A stretch of 64,000 bases of DNA from positions 62,001 through 126,000 of the forward strand of contig JARLGV010000104.1 of assembly GCA_031292555.1 (NCBI GenBank), given 5' to 3'. Source of the DNA: Fimbriimonas sp. (GTDB lineage Bacteria > Armatimonadota > Fimbriimonadia > Fimbriimonadales > Fimbriimonadaceae). Under the pieces are notes generated by a model. That model was given only the letters and a program-made list of their open reading frames with translations. It was not told the DNA's origin and searched no databases. Every line of letters begins with the position of its first letter. The first letter of the stretch is position 1. Shown piece by piece: positions 1 to 10,273 of this stretch. The translations under genes were made by a program, and so were the position numbers.

Positions 1-2700
1 CCATCTCCCGCCGGTTTGGCTATACCGGCGAACGAGATTGTGCCACTGAGCGACAAACTCGATGGGCAAGGGAAGCTAACCTGGGACGTGCCGGACGGCG
101 ATTGGACGATTCTGAGAATCGGGCATGTACCTACCGGGGTCCATAACCATCCGGCTCCCCCGGAAGGAGATGGACTGGAGGTCGATAAACTCAGCAAGGA
201 GGCTCTCGACCATCATTGGGCCGGTTTGATGGCCAAAGTCGTCTCCGATGCTGGACGCCTCGCAGGAAAGAGTCTGAACAACGTGTTGATCGACAGCTAT
301 GAGGTCGGCACCCAGAACTGGTCTCCGAGCTTCCGAGTCGAGTTTATGCGCCGTCGAGGCTATGATCCGCTACCTTGGTTACCAGTCGTGACAGGAATGA
401 CGATCGACAGCCACGAGAGAAGCGAGCGTTTCCTTTGGGATCTCCGCCGCACGATCGCCGATCTGTATGCCGACAACTATTACGGCCACATGGCTGATCT
501 GGCCCACCAGAACGGTCTGATGTTCTCTGCCGAGCCCTATGGAAACGGCGGTTTCGACACTATTGAATCCGGGGGTAAGGAAGATATTCCGATGGCCGAG
601 TTCTGGCTCGGAGGCAGCGCCATGGAGACCACCAAACTCGCGTCATCGGTGGGCCACATTTATGGTCGACCTATAATTGGCGCGGAATCTTTCACAAGTG
701 ACGTGCCACCTGGCCGTTGGCTGGAGCAGCCATACGATATGAAGGCGCTTGGGGACTTGGCGTTTTGCAACGGCATCAACCGCTACATCTTTCATCGCTA
801 TGCCATGCAGCCGTGGCTTAACTTGAAGCCGGGAATGACGATGGGGCCTTGGGGGACTCATATTGAACGAACCCAGACTTGGTGGGGTGAGGCCGCCACT
901 TACATGCAATACGTCGCACGTTGCCAGTACCTGCTGCAATCCGGACTCTTCGTTGCTGACGCTTGTTACTACTATGGAGAAGACTCACCAAACGACTTGC
1001 TAAGCAGGTCAGCTTTGAAACCTGAGCTTCCGATAGGCTATGACTACGACGGTTGCGACTCGATTTCCCTCAAGAAGATGACGGTTAAGAACGGTCGTGT
1101 CGTGCTTCCGAGCGGTATGTCCTACGCCGTCCTCGTGTTGCCCAACTCCAAATTCATGACTCCGAGCGTTGCTCGAAAGGTTGAAGAGTTGGTTTCGGCG
1201 GGAGCAACCGTGTATGGTCCCCGTCCAGTTCAGTCTCCCAGCCTTCAGGGCTATCCGGCTTGCGACGATCAGGTTCGTGTCATCGGCGAGCGAGTGTGGG
1301 GCGCAGGTGCGGCGGATAAGCCGATCTCCCGTGCGGTCGGAAAGGGCCACATCTATTCGGGGCAGCCTCTCGTCAACGTCCTGGCTGCCGTCAATGTGCG
1401 GCCAGATTTCGAGTATCAGCCCATGAACTTCGCGACCAAGCTGGTTGACATTCACCGGCACATCCAGGGCGCCGACGTCTACTTTGTGTCGAACCAAAAC
1501 CAGCGGAACACAAGCGCAACGTGCTCGTTCCGAGTGTCCGGAAGAATTCCCGAGCTATGGCATCCCGAGACCGGAGTCGTCGAAGACGCTCCCGCATATT
1601 CTGAAAAGAACGGCCGAACATCCATTCACTTTGAGTTCGGTCCGTCCGAATCAGTATTCGTCGTCTTCCGGAAGTCTAGCCACGAAACACACCTGAAAGG
1701 ATTCAGTGCAATTCGAGGCGGGGCCTCGGGCCTGCATGTTCCAAAGATCGAGATCGAGAAGGCGAGATACGAATCGGTCGACGGTCGGGGGGCGGACGTC
1801 ACCGAAGTCGTCCGAAGTCTGGCTCAGGGCGGACAGCTCGAAATCCCGGCATCCAACTCAGTTTTCGGAGACCCGGTGGTCAACGTGGTCAAGCACTTGG
1901 TCGTCGAGTATCGCCTTGATGGCAAGTTCGTCAAAAGATCGGCAGGCGAAAACGAGACGCTGAACCTGACTGAAATTCACAATCCGGCGCCAGATGCTCC
2001 GGCCTACGAGGTTGTTCGAGCCGGAACGCGAAAGATCCAGTTGACGGCATGGAAACCAGCAAGCTTCGTGACCGAGGACACGAGGGGCACGATGCATGCG
2101 GTTACGGTCAGCGATCCGCCGCTCAAACTCGACCTCGGCTCCAACTGGCGGTTAACATTCCCTCCGCATCTTGGTGCACCCACGTCCGCGTTCTTCGGCA
2201 AGCTGATATCGTGGCCCACCGCTTCCGATCCCGGCATCAAGTATTTCTCGGGTACTGCAACGTATTCGAAGGCGATCACCGTTCCCGCGAATTTCATCGC
2301 CTCTTCGCGGGCGATTCGGCTCAATCTCGGCCACGTCATGAACTTCGCGACGGTCATCCTGAACGGGCAGACAATCGCCACGCTTTGGAAGCCGCCGTTC
2401 GCCCTTGACGTGACGAAGTACGTCCGTCCGGGGGCCAACCGGCTCGAAGTCAAGGTCACGAATCTGTGGCCGAATCGACTGATCGGCGACGAGCAGCTTC
2501 CTGCCGACGTCGAGTGGACGTCTGACGGGCATCTGGCAAAGTGGCCCGATTGGCTGCTTAACGGCAAGCCGAGACCGAAGACGGGCCGAATCGCGTTTGC
2601 GACCTGGCACTTTTGGAGCAAGGATTCGCCGCTCTTGGAGTCCGGCCTCATCGGTCCGGTCTCGCTTCAATCGGCGAAGAAGGTCACGATCCGCTACTAG
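1..2700 (+). CDS. Glycoside hydrolase, GH106 alpha-L-rhamnosidase-like (5' truncated)
   Basis: The frame is open from the first base, so the true start lies upstream and about 899 C-terminal residues are visible. The N-terminal half carries the conserved pattern of GH106-type rhamnosidases: a segment naming the cap of the catalytic barrel with motifs such as DSYEVG and AEPYGNGG, followed by a long beta-rich part. The last 180 residues form a GH2-type sugar-binding jelly roll (RAIRLNLGHVMNFATVILNG, then a VRPGANRLEVKVTN strand pair), as is usual in this family. The family removes terminal rhamnose from pectic or glycoside substrates and is usually secreted; the signal peptide would be outside the window. 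A perfect hairpin follows the stop. The exact substrate is inferred only from family resemblance. Confidence 0.8.
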   Translation, partial: PSPAGLAIPANEIVPLSDKLDGQGKLTWDVPDGDWTILRIGHVPTGVHNHPAPPEGDGLEVDKLSKEALDHHWAGLMAKVVSDAGRLAGKSLNNVLIDSYEVGTQNWSPSFRVEFMRRRGYDPLPWLPVVTGMTIDSHERSERFLWDLRRTIADLYADNYYGHMADLAHQNGLMFSAEPYGNGGFDTIESGGKEDIPMAEFWLGGSAMETTKLASSVGHIYGRPIIGAESFTSDVPPGRWLEQPYDMKALGDLAFCNGINRYIFHRYAMQPWLNLKPGMTMGPWGTHIERTQTWWGEAATYMQYVARCQYLLQSGLFVADACYYYGEDSPNDLLSRSALKPELPIGYDYDGCDSISLKKMTVKNGRVVLPSGMSYAVLVLPNSKFMTPSVARKVEELVSAGATVYGPRPVQSPSLQGYPACDDQVRVIGERVWGAGAADKPISRAVGKGHIYSGQPLVNVLAAVNVRPDFEYQPMNFATKLVDIHRHIQGADVYFVSNQNQRNTSATCSFRVSGRIPELWHPETGVVEDAPAYSEKNGRTSIHFEFGPSESVFVVFRKSSHETHLKGFSAIRGGASGLHVPKIEIEKARYESVDGRGADVTEVVRSLAQGGQLEIPASNSVFGDPVVNVVKHLVVEYRLDGKFVKRSAGENETLNLTEIHNPAPDAPAYEVVRAGTRKIQLTAWKPASFVTEDTRGTMHAVTVSDPPLKLDLGSNWRLTFPPHLGAPTSAFFGKLISWPTASDPGIKYFSGTATYSKAITVPANFIASSRAIRLNLGHVMNFATVILNGQTIATLWKPPFALDVTKYVRPGANRLEVKVTNLWPNRLIGDEQLPADVEWTSDGHLAKWPDWLLNGKPRPKTGRIAFATWHFWSKDSPLLESGLIGPVSLQSAKKVTIRY

Positions 2701-2705
2701 TACCG

Positions 2706-2741
2706 GGAGCGGCGCGTTCAGGGTTCGGAACGCGCCGCTCC
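2706..2741 (+). terminator. Perfect 14-bp hairpin after the rhamnosidase gene
   Basis: Bases 2706-2719 are the exact reverse complement of 2728-2741, with an 8-base loop. It starts six bases after the stop codon. There is no T run after it, so it may act as an mRNA 3' end stabiliser or a non-canonical terminator rather than a classical intrinsic terminator. Confidence 0.55.
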
Positions 2742-2792
2742 AGAGCGTGAACCGGTCGCCGTCAGATAGACTCTAGACTCGTCCGGGTAACA

Positions 2793-3479
2793 ATGACCCT
2801 GCTAGATTCGCTCAAACCCGCCTTTCGCGCCGTCATCGTCAATTGGAAGCCAATGCTGCTCATTCAGGTGGGCGCGATAGCACTGGTCTTAACCTACTAC
2901 CAGTCTCCCGGCCTTCAAGCGTGGTGCGTAGGTTTGGCGGGATTTAAGGAGCGCGGCGGACTACCGTTTGCCGCCATCGCCGGCGCGATCGCCGGTGGCA
3001 TCGTGCCAGAGGTCGCCAAGTTCTTAACGAACAATCGGGCGAAGCCACAGAGTTGGCGCGAGGTCGCTTGCGTCGCCGCTTATTTCGCCTGCATGGGTCT
3101 ATCGGTCGACATCATGTACACGGGCATGGGCCATCTCTATGGCATGGACCATCATGTCGTGACCGTACTGAAGAAGACTGCCACCGATATGGGCCTCTTC
3201 TGCCCGATCTGCGCAGTAACGACCACCGTCCTGGTCTTTACCTGGAAAGACTATCGATTCTCGTGGCCGGCAACGAAAGCCGCCTTTAGGGATGGAGGCT
3301 ATTTCGATCGCTATATCAAGGTCTTGTTGCCCAACTGGATGATCTGGATCCCGGTGATAAGCGCAATCTACTCGCTTCCGGTGAATTTGCAGTTCCTAAC
3401 CGCTCAACTTGCGGAAGCAGCATGGAGCCTTGTCGTCGTACATATTTCGCAAGGTGAAAACGAACAGGTGAAAGCATGA
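2793..3479 (+). CDS. Mpv17/PMP22-like integral membrane protein
   Basis: 228 residues with four or more hydrophobic segments (about residues 20-36, 60-75, 95-115, 135-150 and 180-215). The C-terminal part (LLPNWMIWIPVISAIYSLPV, then a final helix ending near the C-terminus) resembles the signature of the Mpv17/PMP22 family, in which an NW-x-x-W-P motif precedes the last helices. Bacterial members have no settled function; eukaryotic ones are inner-membrane channel-like proteins. The stop overlaps the start of the next gene by four bases (ATGA), so the two are translationally coupled. A possible -10-like TAGACT lies 13 bases upstream of the start and there is no clear ribosome binding site. 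Family assignment is moderate because only the C-terminal third matches well by eye. Confidence 0.6.
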   Translation: MTLLDSLKPAFRAVIVNWKPMLLIQVGAIALVLTYYQSPGLQAWCVGLAGFKERGGLPFAAIAGAIAGGIVPEVAKFLTNNRAKPQSWREVACVAAYFACMGLSVDIMYTGMGHLYGMDHHVVTVLKKTATDMGLFCPICAVTTTVLVFTWKDYRFSWPATKAAFRDGGYFDRYIKVLLPNWMIWIPVISAIYSLPVNLQFLTAQLAEAAWSLVVVHISQGENEQVKA

Positions 3480-4471
3480 AACTCTTGGTCTTGGGTGGTA
3501 CGGTCTTTCTTGGCAAGCATATCGTGATTTCGGCGTTGGAAAAGGGCCACGAAGTGACCCTCTTCAACCGGGGCAAGAGTCGCCCTGAGGCTTTTCCGGA
3601 GGTCGAGCAGATTCATGGCAATCGGGACGGTGGCCTTGACGCGTTGCAAGGAAGAAAGTGGGATGCAGCGATCGACACTTGCGCGTATGTGCCCCGCGTC
3701 ACTCGTCAGTCCGCCGAGGCCCTTGCAGGAGCGACGGAGCACTATACGTTCATTTCCTCTGTCTCGGTGTATAAGGAAACGGAAAACCGGACGATCTCGG
3801 AATCCGATCCAGTAGGCACGATCGATGACCCGACGACCGAAAAGGTTACCGGTGAGAGCTATGGACCCCTCAAGGCGCTCTGCGAGCAGGAGGTCCAAGC
3901 TGTCTATGGAGATCGGAGTTTGATCATCCGGCCCGGACTGATAGTAGGCCCGGACGATATCTCAGATCGGTTCACCTATTGGCCGACTCGATTCGAACGC
4001 GGTGGGGAAGTCCTCATCCCCGATCTGCCCGATCAGCCGGTTCAGATCATTGACGTGCGGGACCTTGCCGAGTGGACGGTCTTGATGGTCGAGAATCGCA
4101 TCGACGGCGTGTTCAACGCCGCTGGTCCCGAGGAGCCGTATCTTCTTGGTCCGCTGCTGGCCGAAATCCACGGGCTAGTCAATCCCAAGGCGACCCGTGT
4201 CCCAGTATCCCAGGAGTTCCTAGGTGAGAAGGAGGTCGGTGCCTGGATGGAACTGCCTCTCTACCTGGGGGGTGACCCGAAGGAGGACCCCATGATGAGG
4301 GCGGAGGTCGAGCTTGCCATCGCAGAAGGGCTGACGTTCAGGTCCTTGGAAGTTACGACTCGCGATACGTTGAGATGGGCGAAGGGCCGCCCCGCCGACT
4401 ATAAGTGGAGGGCCGGATTGGCCGCAGAACGCGAAGCAGAGCTGCTTCGGGATTGGATGGCGCGAGCCTAA
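3476..4471 (+). CDS. NAD-dependent epimerase/dehydratase (extended/atypical SDR)
   Basis: 331 residues. The N-terminus shows the GGTxFLG dinucleotide-binding turn (LVLGGTVFLGKHIV) and an N-R-G-K segment at the end of beta-2, as in the CSP41/isoflavone-reductase-like atypical SDRs. SSVSVYKE at about residues 98-105 lies where the catalytic Ser and Tyr are expected, followed by SYGPLKALCE, which supplies a YxxxK. IRPGLIVGPDD matches the conserved post-active-site loop of nucleotide-sugar epimerases. It is probably a cytoplasmic reductase or epimerase acting on a sugar or related substrate that I cannot name. It overlaps the upstream membrane protein by four bases, suggesting co-translation. Confidence 0.82.
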   Translation: MKLLVLGGTVFLGKHIVISALEKGHEVTLFNRGKSRPEAFPEVEQIHGNRDGGLDALQGRKWDAAIDTCAYVPRVTRQSAEALAGATEHYTFISSVSVYKETENRTISESDPVGTIDDPTTEKVTGESYGPLKALCEQEVQAVYGDRSLIIRPGLIVGPDDISDRFTYWPTRFERGGEVLIPDLPDQPVQIIDVRDLAEWTVLMVENRIDGVFNAAGPEEPYLLGPLLAEIHGLVNPKATRVPVSQEFLGEKEVGAWMELPLYLGGDPKEDPMMRAEVELAIAEGLTFRSLEVTTRDTLRWAKGRPADYKWRAGLAAEREAELLRDWMARA

Positions 4472-4494
4472 GTCCTCAAAAAGACTAAGGGCCT

Positions 4495-5319
4495 ATGATT
4501 GTATTTGTAGCCGCCGCTCTGACCCTATCTCCTGCCGCAAACAATCGAGATCTGGTTGCGGTGGTGGCGCGAATCTACTATAAGTCCGGCGACAAGCGCG
4601 TCTCTCGCAGCGGAATCTACCTCTGCGGCTTACATGGCGAACACCGGCATTTGATTGCCCGGCCACCTTTCGAGAATGCCGTGATCTGGTGGCGCGATCG
4701 CAACCATCTACGGTGGGCGCCTACCGCCGATAGATACGGAACGGGCACTCAACGAACGTACGCCGCTTTTGATTTCGATATTCGCAGGATGCAGGCACAG
4801 CAAATCGTGGTTTCGGCAACCGAATTATCTCACTCGCTCCAAAGCCAGTTTCTGCATGCGCCTGCTTCATTCGATATTCAGATTGGCTCGAAGAAAGCAC
4901 AGTTCAAGATGGGAGAGAGTATTGGAACTTGCAGGTTGGCAATAGGCGGGAAGGACGCGGCTGTGTCTTGCTCTGTCGACGATCCGGGTGACTTGATGGG
5001 GTACCTGTTCGACGCCCGATCAAAGCGACTTTGGCTTTGCACGGAGTTAGGGTTCAGTACCTGGGGACCGACCTATGGCATCTATCTTTTCGATAGTCGA
5101 CGGGTCGAACTAGTTAGCAAGATAGGGGGACACGAGATCGACTTCTCGCCGAGGCGCGATCTTTACGCCGGGGTCGAGCACCGAGATCTTGCTCCCTATA
5201 CGTCCGCCAAAAAGGTCTGGGTTGCACGGGCCTTCGCCGGTAACTGGCAAACGGGAGAGGAATGGACCGTACTGGATGGTCTGGCGGAAGCCACATGGGT
5301 CGCCCTCCGGCCCGACTGA
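4495..5319 (+). CDS. Hypothetical secreted protein, beta-rich
   Basis: 274 residues, unrecognised. The first 17 residues are hydrophobic and end in SPAA, consistent with a short signal peptide. The rest is rich in short strands and has repeated motifs of the type xGIYLCxL and YxIYLFDS, as in a degenerate propeller or TolB-like fold. It begins 23 bases after the SDR gene on the same strand, so it may be co-transcribed. Its stop abuts the stop of the opposite gene with no spacer. No catalytic motif is visible. Confidence 0.6.
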   Translation: MIVFVAAALTLSPAANNRDLVAVVARIYYKSGDKRVSRSGIYLCGLHGEHRHLIARPPFENAVIWWRDRNHLRWAPTADRYGTGTQRTYAAFDFDIRRMQAQQIVVSATELSHSLQSQFLHAPASFDIQIGSKKAQFKMGESIGTCRLAIGGKDAAVSCSVDDPGDLMGYLFDARSKRLWLCTELGFSTWGPTYGIYLFDSRRVELVSKIGGHEIDFSPRRDLYAGVEHRDLAPYTSAKKVWVARAFAGNWQTGEEWTVLDGLAEATWVALRPD

Positions 5320-7302
5320 TCATCTCGGAGGGGGAACGTCCTTGTCGTTCGGCTTTGGGGGTTTGGCCAGCTCGGCCCGGCGGGCCGATTCGACCTCGTT
5401 CCGGATCGCTTCGGGCAGTTGATCCAAGGTCTGGGCAGAAGGATCGAAGAGCGTCTCCGAGAGGCTTTCGGTCATCGGAACGTTTCCCGGCTGCAACGTG
5501 AAGTGCAAATCGTAAGCTCGGTGGACTCCTATCCGATATCGATCCCAAGCGCGGAAGTACTCGGCCGGAATCGACCAGTATTTGCTGCCGTGGGCGAGTG
5601 AGCGTCCCACCATGGCTGCATCGAGTGGCATCCTTGTAGGCTCTGGTCCCTTCGCCGATGACCAGCCTTCGATCACCGGCTTCTCAGAGATCGTCATCGT
5701 CACGGCGCCTCCCGCAATCCCTTGGGGAAACCGATCGGTTGGGTCGATCGAGAAGTCGTCGAGCCCATTGAACCAAAAGACGAGCTCGTTGATGTGAGTC
5801 CTGGCCTCGGGAGGCAAGTCGGCCAGGTTAATAGTGGCGCCGTGTTTGAGGGCCGCGCGGGCTCTCTCTCCCAACGAATCCCATAGCCGGAGTCCAAACT
5901 CGTCCAAGGTTGTTGCGATCGCGCTGTAGGGTCCTCGCCCGGGGAATAAGACGTGGAGATACTGGCCGACCCAATCCGTGAACGGGAAGCGTTCAGGAAT
6001 TTTCGCCGCCCATGCCGCTGCGCCGTCCACAGTGACTCCGCCTTGTTCCACGCATTGGCGAATCCACTGCCTTGCTTCGAATCGGGACACTCTGGTTCGG
6101 TACTCATGATTTCGAACCACCATCCACTTGTCCGGCTTCATTTGGATGTTGGCGGCATTGTCACTGAGGAACTGGCTCGGCATCACGTCGTGAGGCTCAT
6201 AGTAGTTGGCACCGATCTCGTCGTTTACGGTGCCGACCATGTTCTGGCCCGTTGCTTCGGCGTACGCGACCATGTCGGCGCCCAGGTGCCATTGAGTTGG
6301 TTCGTAACGCACGGGATCCTCCAGTCGTGGTTTCCACGCCTCAAGAATCGCGGCTCGCTTTGGGTCCTTCGACGAGTTCGAGAGCGCAATTCGTGCTTCT
6401 TGCGCTTCATGTGAGATCAAAAGCGGACTCTCACCCTTCACAGGCTCGACCTTGTCCCTCAAAGGGTACGGAATCTTCATCCGGTCAGAATCGTTGTTCA
6501 TCCGGACATTGGCAATGTCGACTTGCTTGCCTTTCGAATCGAGTCCGGTTAGGCTCACGTTGAAAGCAGTTTCCGTTTCCCATTTGGCAAACACGACCTC
6601 CACGCGGCGAACATCGATAGTGGGGGCCGATAGTGCTAGTTCCCGCCGATACTGGGCAAGAATGTCCGGGCAAGCATCGGGAAACGCGTGCTGCATGGGA
6701 GTGGGCGATTCGGCCCACACTTCGCGTGCGTCGTTGGGCATGTCAAGCAGTATCTGGGGATCGATGCATAGGATCAGTTTGGCGAGCGCTCGCCAGGCCG
6801 GAACCTCCTCGGTTATGCTCGATGCTGCGAACACACGTGCATAGTCTTGTGCCGCTTCCGCTGCCTTACGAAGCTTCTCCTCGTTGGCTTGCTTTGCTGT
6901 GATGACCTGTACGTCCTTTGCGGTCAGTTCTGCCGGCTCTGCGCCCAGCCGGTTACGTAGGTATTGCAGCGACCCGGTGAGAGTCCTGACGCCCTCTGCG
7001 GCATGCTCCTTTTCGCGGTGTCGGTCGGCCTCACGGTCGGCCACGAGCATAAGAGTTCCATCCGGCTGTCGTTTCCATGAACCTCCCATCGATTCGGCAA
7101 GGTGGGAGATAAGAGTGTCGACCGAAGCCTCCTTCAATCTGGCGAGAATCACGTCGTTTCCAAACGATGGCGCCGCCGCAATCGATTGGCCGCTGGCACG
7201 TGACAGCATGCGGAGGGCGATAGGCACGGGCGTCGGAGGGAACGTGATCGATATACGGCGATCGTCCAGCGCCATCCCGGCCAACGCAAGCTGCCAAATC
7301 AT
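5320..7302 (-). CDS. Large orphan protein with secretin STN-like N-terminal domain
   Basis: 660 residues. After a short hydrophobic start (MIWQLALAGMAL) comes a segment of about 70 residues (ISITFPPTPVPIALRMLSRA, then a turn and KEASVDTLISHLAESMGGSW) that has the beta-alpha-beta pattern of the secretin/TonB short N-terminal (STN) domain, ending in the usual LMLVADRE strand. The remaining 550 residues show no motif I recognise; they are mixed alpha/beta with a Pro-rich C-terminus. It is probably exported. The stop touches the opposite gene's stop, together forming the palindrome TGATCA. It lies 54 bases downstream of the sensor kinase and may share its transcript. A secretin core is absent, so it is not a secretin. 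Confidence 0.6.
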   Translation of the reverse strand: MIWQLALAGMALDDRRISITFPPTPVPIALRMLSRASGQSIAAAPSFGNDVILARLKEASVDTLISHLAESMGGSWKRQPDGTLMLVADREADRHREKEHAAEGVRTLTGSLQYLRNRLGAEPAELTAKDVQVITAKQANEEKLRKAAEAAQDYARVFAASSITEEVPAWRALAKLILCIDPQILLDMPNDAREVWAESPTPMQHAFPDACPDILAQYRRELALSAPTIDVRRVEVVFAKWETETAFNVSLTGLDSKGKQVDIANVRMNNDSDRMKIPYPLRDKVEPVKGESPLLISHEAQEARIALSNSSKDPKRAAILEAWKPRLEDPVRYEPTQWHLGADMVAYAEATGQNMVGTVNDEIGANYYEPHDVMPSQFLSDNAANIQMKPDKWMVVRNHEYRTRVSRFEARQWIRQCVEQGGVTVDGAAAWAAKIPERFPFTDWVGQYLHVLFPGRGPYSAIATTLDEFGLRLWDSLGERARAALKHGATINLADLPPEARTHINELVFWFNGLDDFSIDPTDRFPQGIAGGAVTMTISEKPVIEGWSSAKGPEPTRMPLDAAMVGRSLAHGSKYWSIPAEYFRAWDRYRIGVHRAYDLHFTLQPGNVPMTESLSETLFDPSAQTLDQLPEAIRNEVESARRAELAKPPKPNDKDVPPPR

Positions 7303-7356
7303 GCTGGAAAGACGGGATTGGGACTCCTTAAAGTGCGTAATACCTGGCAGTGATTC

Positions 7357-9969
7357 CTATCGGAGGTTCTTGCTGATGGAAGCGGCCAGTTCGGGTTCCG
7401 TGATCGGCTTTGGCAAAAAGTCGTCCATCCCTGCCGAGAGGCACGCGTCCCGGTCGAGTTCGGAAGCATTGGCAGTCATCGCGACGATCGGCACGCGCTT
7501 TTCGTTACCTATCTCTTCTTGGCGAATCACGGCCGTGGCCAGATATCCGTCCATGACCGGCATCTGGCAGTCCATGAAGATGATATCGAATCGCTGGGAC
7601 CGGGCGATCGAAATCGCTTCTTCACCGTTGGAGGCGACTTCAACGACGCAGCCTAGCGACGAGAGCATGGCGCCGGCAACCATTTGGTTGACTTCGTTAT
7701 CCTCAACGACAAGGACTCGGAGACCATTGAAGGTCTGGCGTTCGACGCGGCCGGATCCTATCGTCGGTGAAACATTCATGCAAAGCAACTCCGCCACGGA
7801 CTCACGCAATTTGGCTGCCCGTATGGGCTTGAGCAAGATGTTCACTGAGGGTGAAGCGAATCTGGATAGGTCCGATCGTTCAACTCCAATCCTGGAGAGC
7901 AAGAGGACTGGAGTGCACCGAGTTTTCGAGATATCGAGGAACCTGACAAGCGAATCGACACCAATCTTTGAGGAAGAGAAATCGATCACGGTCAATTGCG
8001 AGTTCGTGTCGACGGCATCGCAGTGATCGACCACCCGAATCGACGCACCCGTTGGGGCTAGCCCCTCCTGAACGATCTGTAGCGTATTAGCTTGGGTCCC
8101 GACGACCGTTATCGTGCACTCAGAGTATTCAGAAGGTACGTTGGGAAGCAGCGGATCCAAAGTCCCTTCAAGGACAACGTCGAACCAAAACGTGCTCCCT
8201 CGGCCAACTTCGCTCTGAACGCCAATCGAGCCACCCATCAGTTCGACAAGGCGCTTGCTGATCGCCAATCCCAGGCCGGAACCCCCAAACCGTCTACTTG
8301 TAGAACCATCTGCCTGCGTAAAACTCTCGAAAATTGACCCCTGTCGCTCGACTGGAATGCCTATGCCAGTGTCGCTAACCTCCACCTTGACTCGAACGGA
8401 CTGACCATCGTTCGGCTCGACGGCAAGCCGAACGAGTATCTCACCTGATTCGGTGAACTTCGCGGCATTGCCGATCAGATTGATAAGTACCTGTCGGAGT
8501 CGTGTCGGGTCGCCGAAGAGGCGCCGTGGGAAGTCATGGGGCACTGCAACCTGCAATTCAACCCCGTGTTGGTGGGCACGGACCGCCAAGGCAGAAGCCA
8601 CGTCGTCGCACAACTCGGGCAAGTCGAGATCTTTTCTCTCCAAAACGAGCTTGCCCGATTCAATCCTTGAGATGTCCAGAACGTTGCCGATGACCCCTAG
8701 GAGGGCGTCGCCGGACACCCGTATCAAGTTCGCGTACTCCCTCTGCTCGGCTGAAAGCTCGGTTTCGAGGAGTATTGATGCCATGCCTAGAACTCCATTC
8801 AGAGGCGTTCGTATTTCATGGCTGATGTTGGCTAGAAATTCGGTTTTTGCACGACTGGCGCTTTCGGCTTGTTCCTTGGCGATCCTCATGAGTTCTGACT
8901 GCCGGCGCGCGAAATCGGCATCTTGGCGGATGAGTGCGTTCTTGATTGCTGCATCGACATCCTGATTGAGGGTTTCTTCGGCGATCGCCAAGGCTGTTCT
9001 TAACTCTGCGACTGCCAGTTGGTGTTCGCCCACAGACTCATACGCCTCTGAGAGATGCTTGCAGACATTTCGGACAAGGCTGCGAAACGAATACAGCTGC
9101 CCTTGATCCTTGGCCCGTACAAGGCACTCGATCGACTCGTCGAGTTTCCCCTGTTCCAGGTAGGAAAGGCCAAGTTCCTCCATGAGCGCGGCATGGACGA
9201 AAGGCCTGCCGACTCGACTGGCGATCTCCTGGACCTCTTTGACAATCTTGGCGATTCCATCAAGGCTGGAGTCTTGGCTCAAGACGACCGCCTTGTTGCC
9301 CAGAAGAAATGCCCTCGGAAGCTCATCCGGTATTTGCTTTGCCAGTTCCAGACCCTGTTCGATATACGAAATCGAATCGACGTATCGGCGGAGGTCGTTC
9401 AAACTACCGGCGATGTTGTTGAGTAGATTGACGCGCCGAGCGACGGAGAGCGTGTCTGCAAATTCGGTCTCCACTCGCAACGCATATTCCAGAGCCTTGT
9501 CTGCCGCTTTGACTCGACCGTGATAGGCGCCGTGGGCGAGTAGAACTTCCGATATGCGTTCGCGACCGCAATGCATATTGGCTATGCTCTCGGCTTCCGT
9601 CAGAAGTGCGAAGGCGCCGGCATGATCGCCGATATGGATGTGGCACCCAGCCAGTGAAACTAGAACCTTGGTCTTTTGATCGAATGCCGCTCTCCGATCG
9701 CAGATTTCGAGCGATTGACGTCCGGCTTCGAGTGCATCGGGAAGTCGTCCGATCTCCCGAAGGATCTCGCACAGTCCACGAAGGATAGTCGCCTCGGCAA
9801 GTTCATTCCCATGGCGACGCGCCAGTTCGATCGCTGTTCGAGCGTTCTCGATCGAGACATCTTGAATCTCGCCATGCGGCGGCGCAAGGCCTTGTACGAA
9901 CCTCTCCAGTTCAGAGGGATCGTCGAGCCATTCGGGCCGCTCAATTATAATCTCGCTTAACTGCTCCAT
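7357..9969 (-). CDS. Hybrid sensor histidine kinase with TPR input domain and two receiver domains
   Basis: 870 residues, no signal peptide or membrane helix, so cytoplasmic. Residues about 40-345 are tetratricopeptide-like helical repeats. A coiled linker (345-375) leads to HisKA with phospho-acceptor His384 in [11 protein letters not shown], then HATPase with N box near 497-505 (NLIGNAAKF), G1 DTGIGIP (533-539) and G2 GGSGLGLA (562-569). A first receiver (about 618-730) keeps a central Asp663 and Lys714 but lacks the N-terminal acidic pair, so it looks degenerate. The second receiver (about 750-868) is complete: ED at 756-757, Asp800 in [11 protein letters not shown], Lys854. Without a DNA-binding output, the signal probably passes to a separate phosphotransfer partner. 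TPRs suggest sensing through protein partners. Confidence 0.93.
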   Translation of the reverse strand: MEQLSEIIIERPEWLDDPSELERFVQGLAPPHGEIQDVSIENARTAIELARRHGNELAEATILRGLCEILREIGRLPDALEAGRQSLEICDRRAAFDQKTKVLVSLAGCHIHIGDHAGAFALLTEAESIANMHCGRERISEVLLAHGAYHGRVKAADKALEYALRVETEFADTLSVARRVNLLNNIAGSLNDLRRYVDSISYIEQGLELAKQIPDELPRAFLLGNKAVVLSQDSSLDGIAKIVKEVQEIASRVGRPFVHAALMEELGLSYLEQGKLDESIECLVRAKDQGQLYSFRSLVRNVCKHLSEAYESVGEHQLAVAELRTALAIAEETLNQDVDAAIKNALIRQDADFARRQSELMRIAKEQAESASRAKTEFLANISHEIRTPLNGVLGMASILLETELSAEQREYANLIRVSGDALLGVIGNVLDISRIESGKLVLERKDLDLPELCDDVASALAVRAHQHGVELQVAVPHDFPRRLFGDPTRLRQVLINLIGNAAKFTESGEILVRLAVEPNDGQSVRVKVEVSDTGIGIPVERQGSIFESFTQADGSTSRRFGGSGLGLAISKRLVELMGGSIGVQSEVGRGSTFWFDVVLEGTLDPLLPNVPSEYSECTITVVGTQANTLQIVQEGLAPTGASIRVVDHCDAVDTNSQLTVIDFSSSKIGVDSLVRFLDISKTRCTPVLLLSRIGVERSDLSRFASPSVNILLKPIRAAKLRESVAELLCMNVSPTIGSGRVERQTFNGLRVLVVEDNEVNQMVAGAMLSSLGCVVEVASNGEEAISIARSQRFDIIFMDCQMPVMDGYLATAVIRQEEIGNEKRVPIVAMTANASELDRDACLSAGMDDFLPKPITEPELAASISKNLR

Positions 9970-10273
9970 CTGGCTTTACGTCAGCATAATCTTGGTTCGA
10001 ATGTTGTGTTTCGTAACGGGCAGCTGGAAAAAAGATACATAAGTCGCAATCGCACCCTGGCGTCGTTCTTGATGTCTGCCGTGCACGCTGCAAATCGACT
10101 CCTTTGATCTGCGCGAACGAAGCTACCCGAATAGGCGTCATCATATTTCCGAAAGATGCCCCCGCAGAATCACCGGCATTGCGAAGAGCCACAAGGTAAT
10201 AATGAAAGAGACGCCAGGCAAATTGCTTCACCGAGTTATAGAGAGCATGTTAGAACAAGGACTTAGAGAAAAA
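9970..10273. other. Intergenic region between divergent genes, no gene seen
   Basis: About 300 bases separate the kinase (leftward) and the lipoprotein gene (rightward). No RNA fold, repeat or convincing ORF is visible. It must hold the promoters of both genes; no hexamer pair stands out. The rightward ORF is open from 10202, but the extra N-terminal residues precede the lipoprotein signal and look untranslated. Confidence 0.4.

Noticed and set aside
6884-8026. A 380-residue open frame on the plus strand
   Set aside because: It is antisense to two well-supported genes (STN-like protein and hybrid kinase), is Ser/Arg-rich, and has no recognisable motif.
10202-10273. Upstream in-frame extension of the lipoprotein gene
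   Set aside because: It would bury the lipobox-bearing signal peptide 40 or more residues from the N-terminus, which is not compatible with export.
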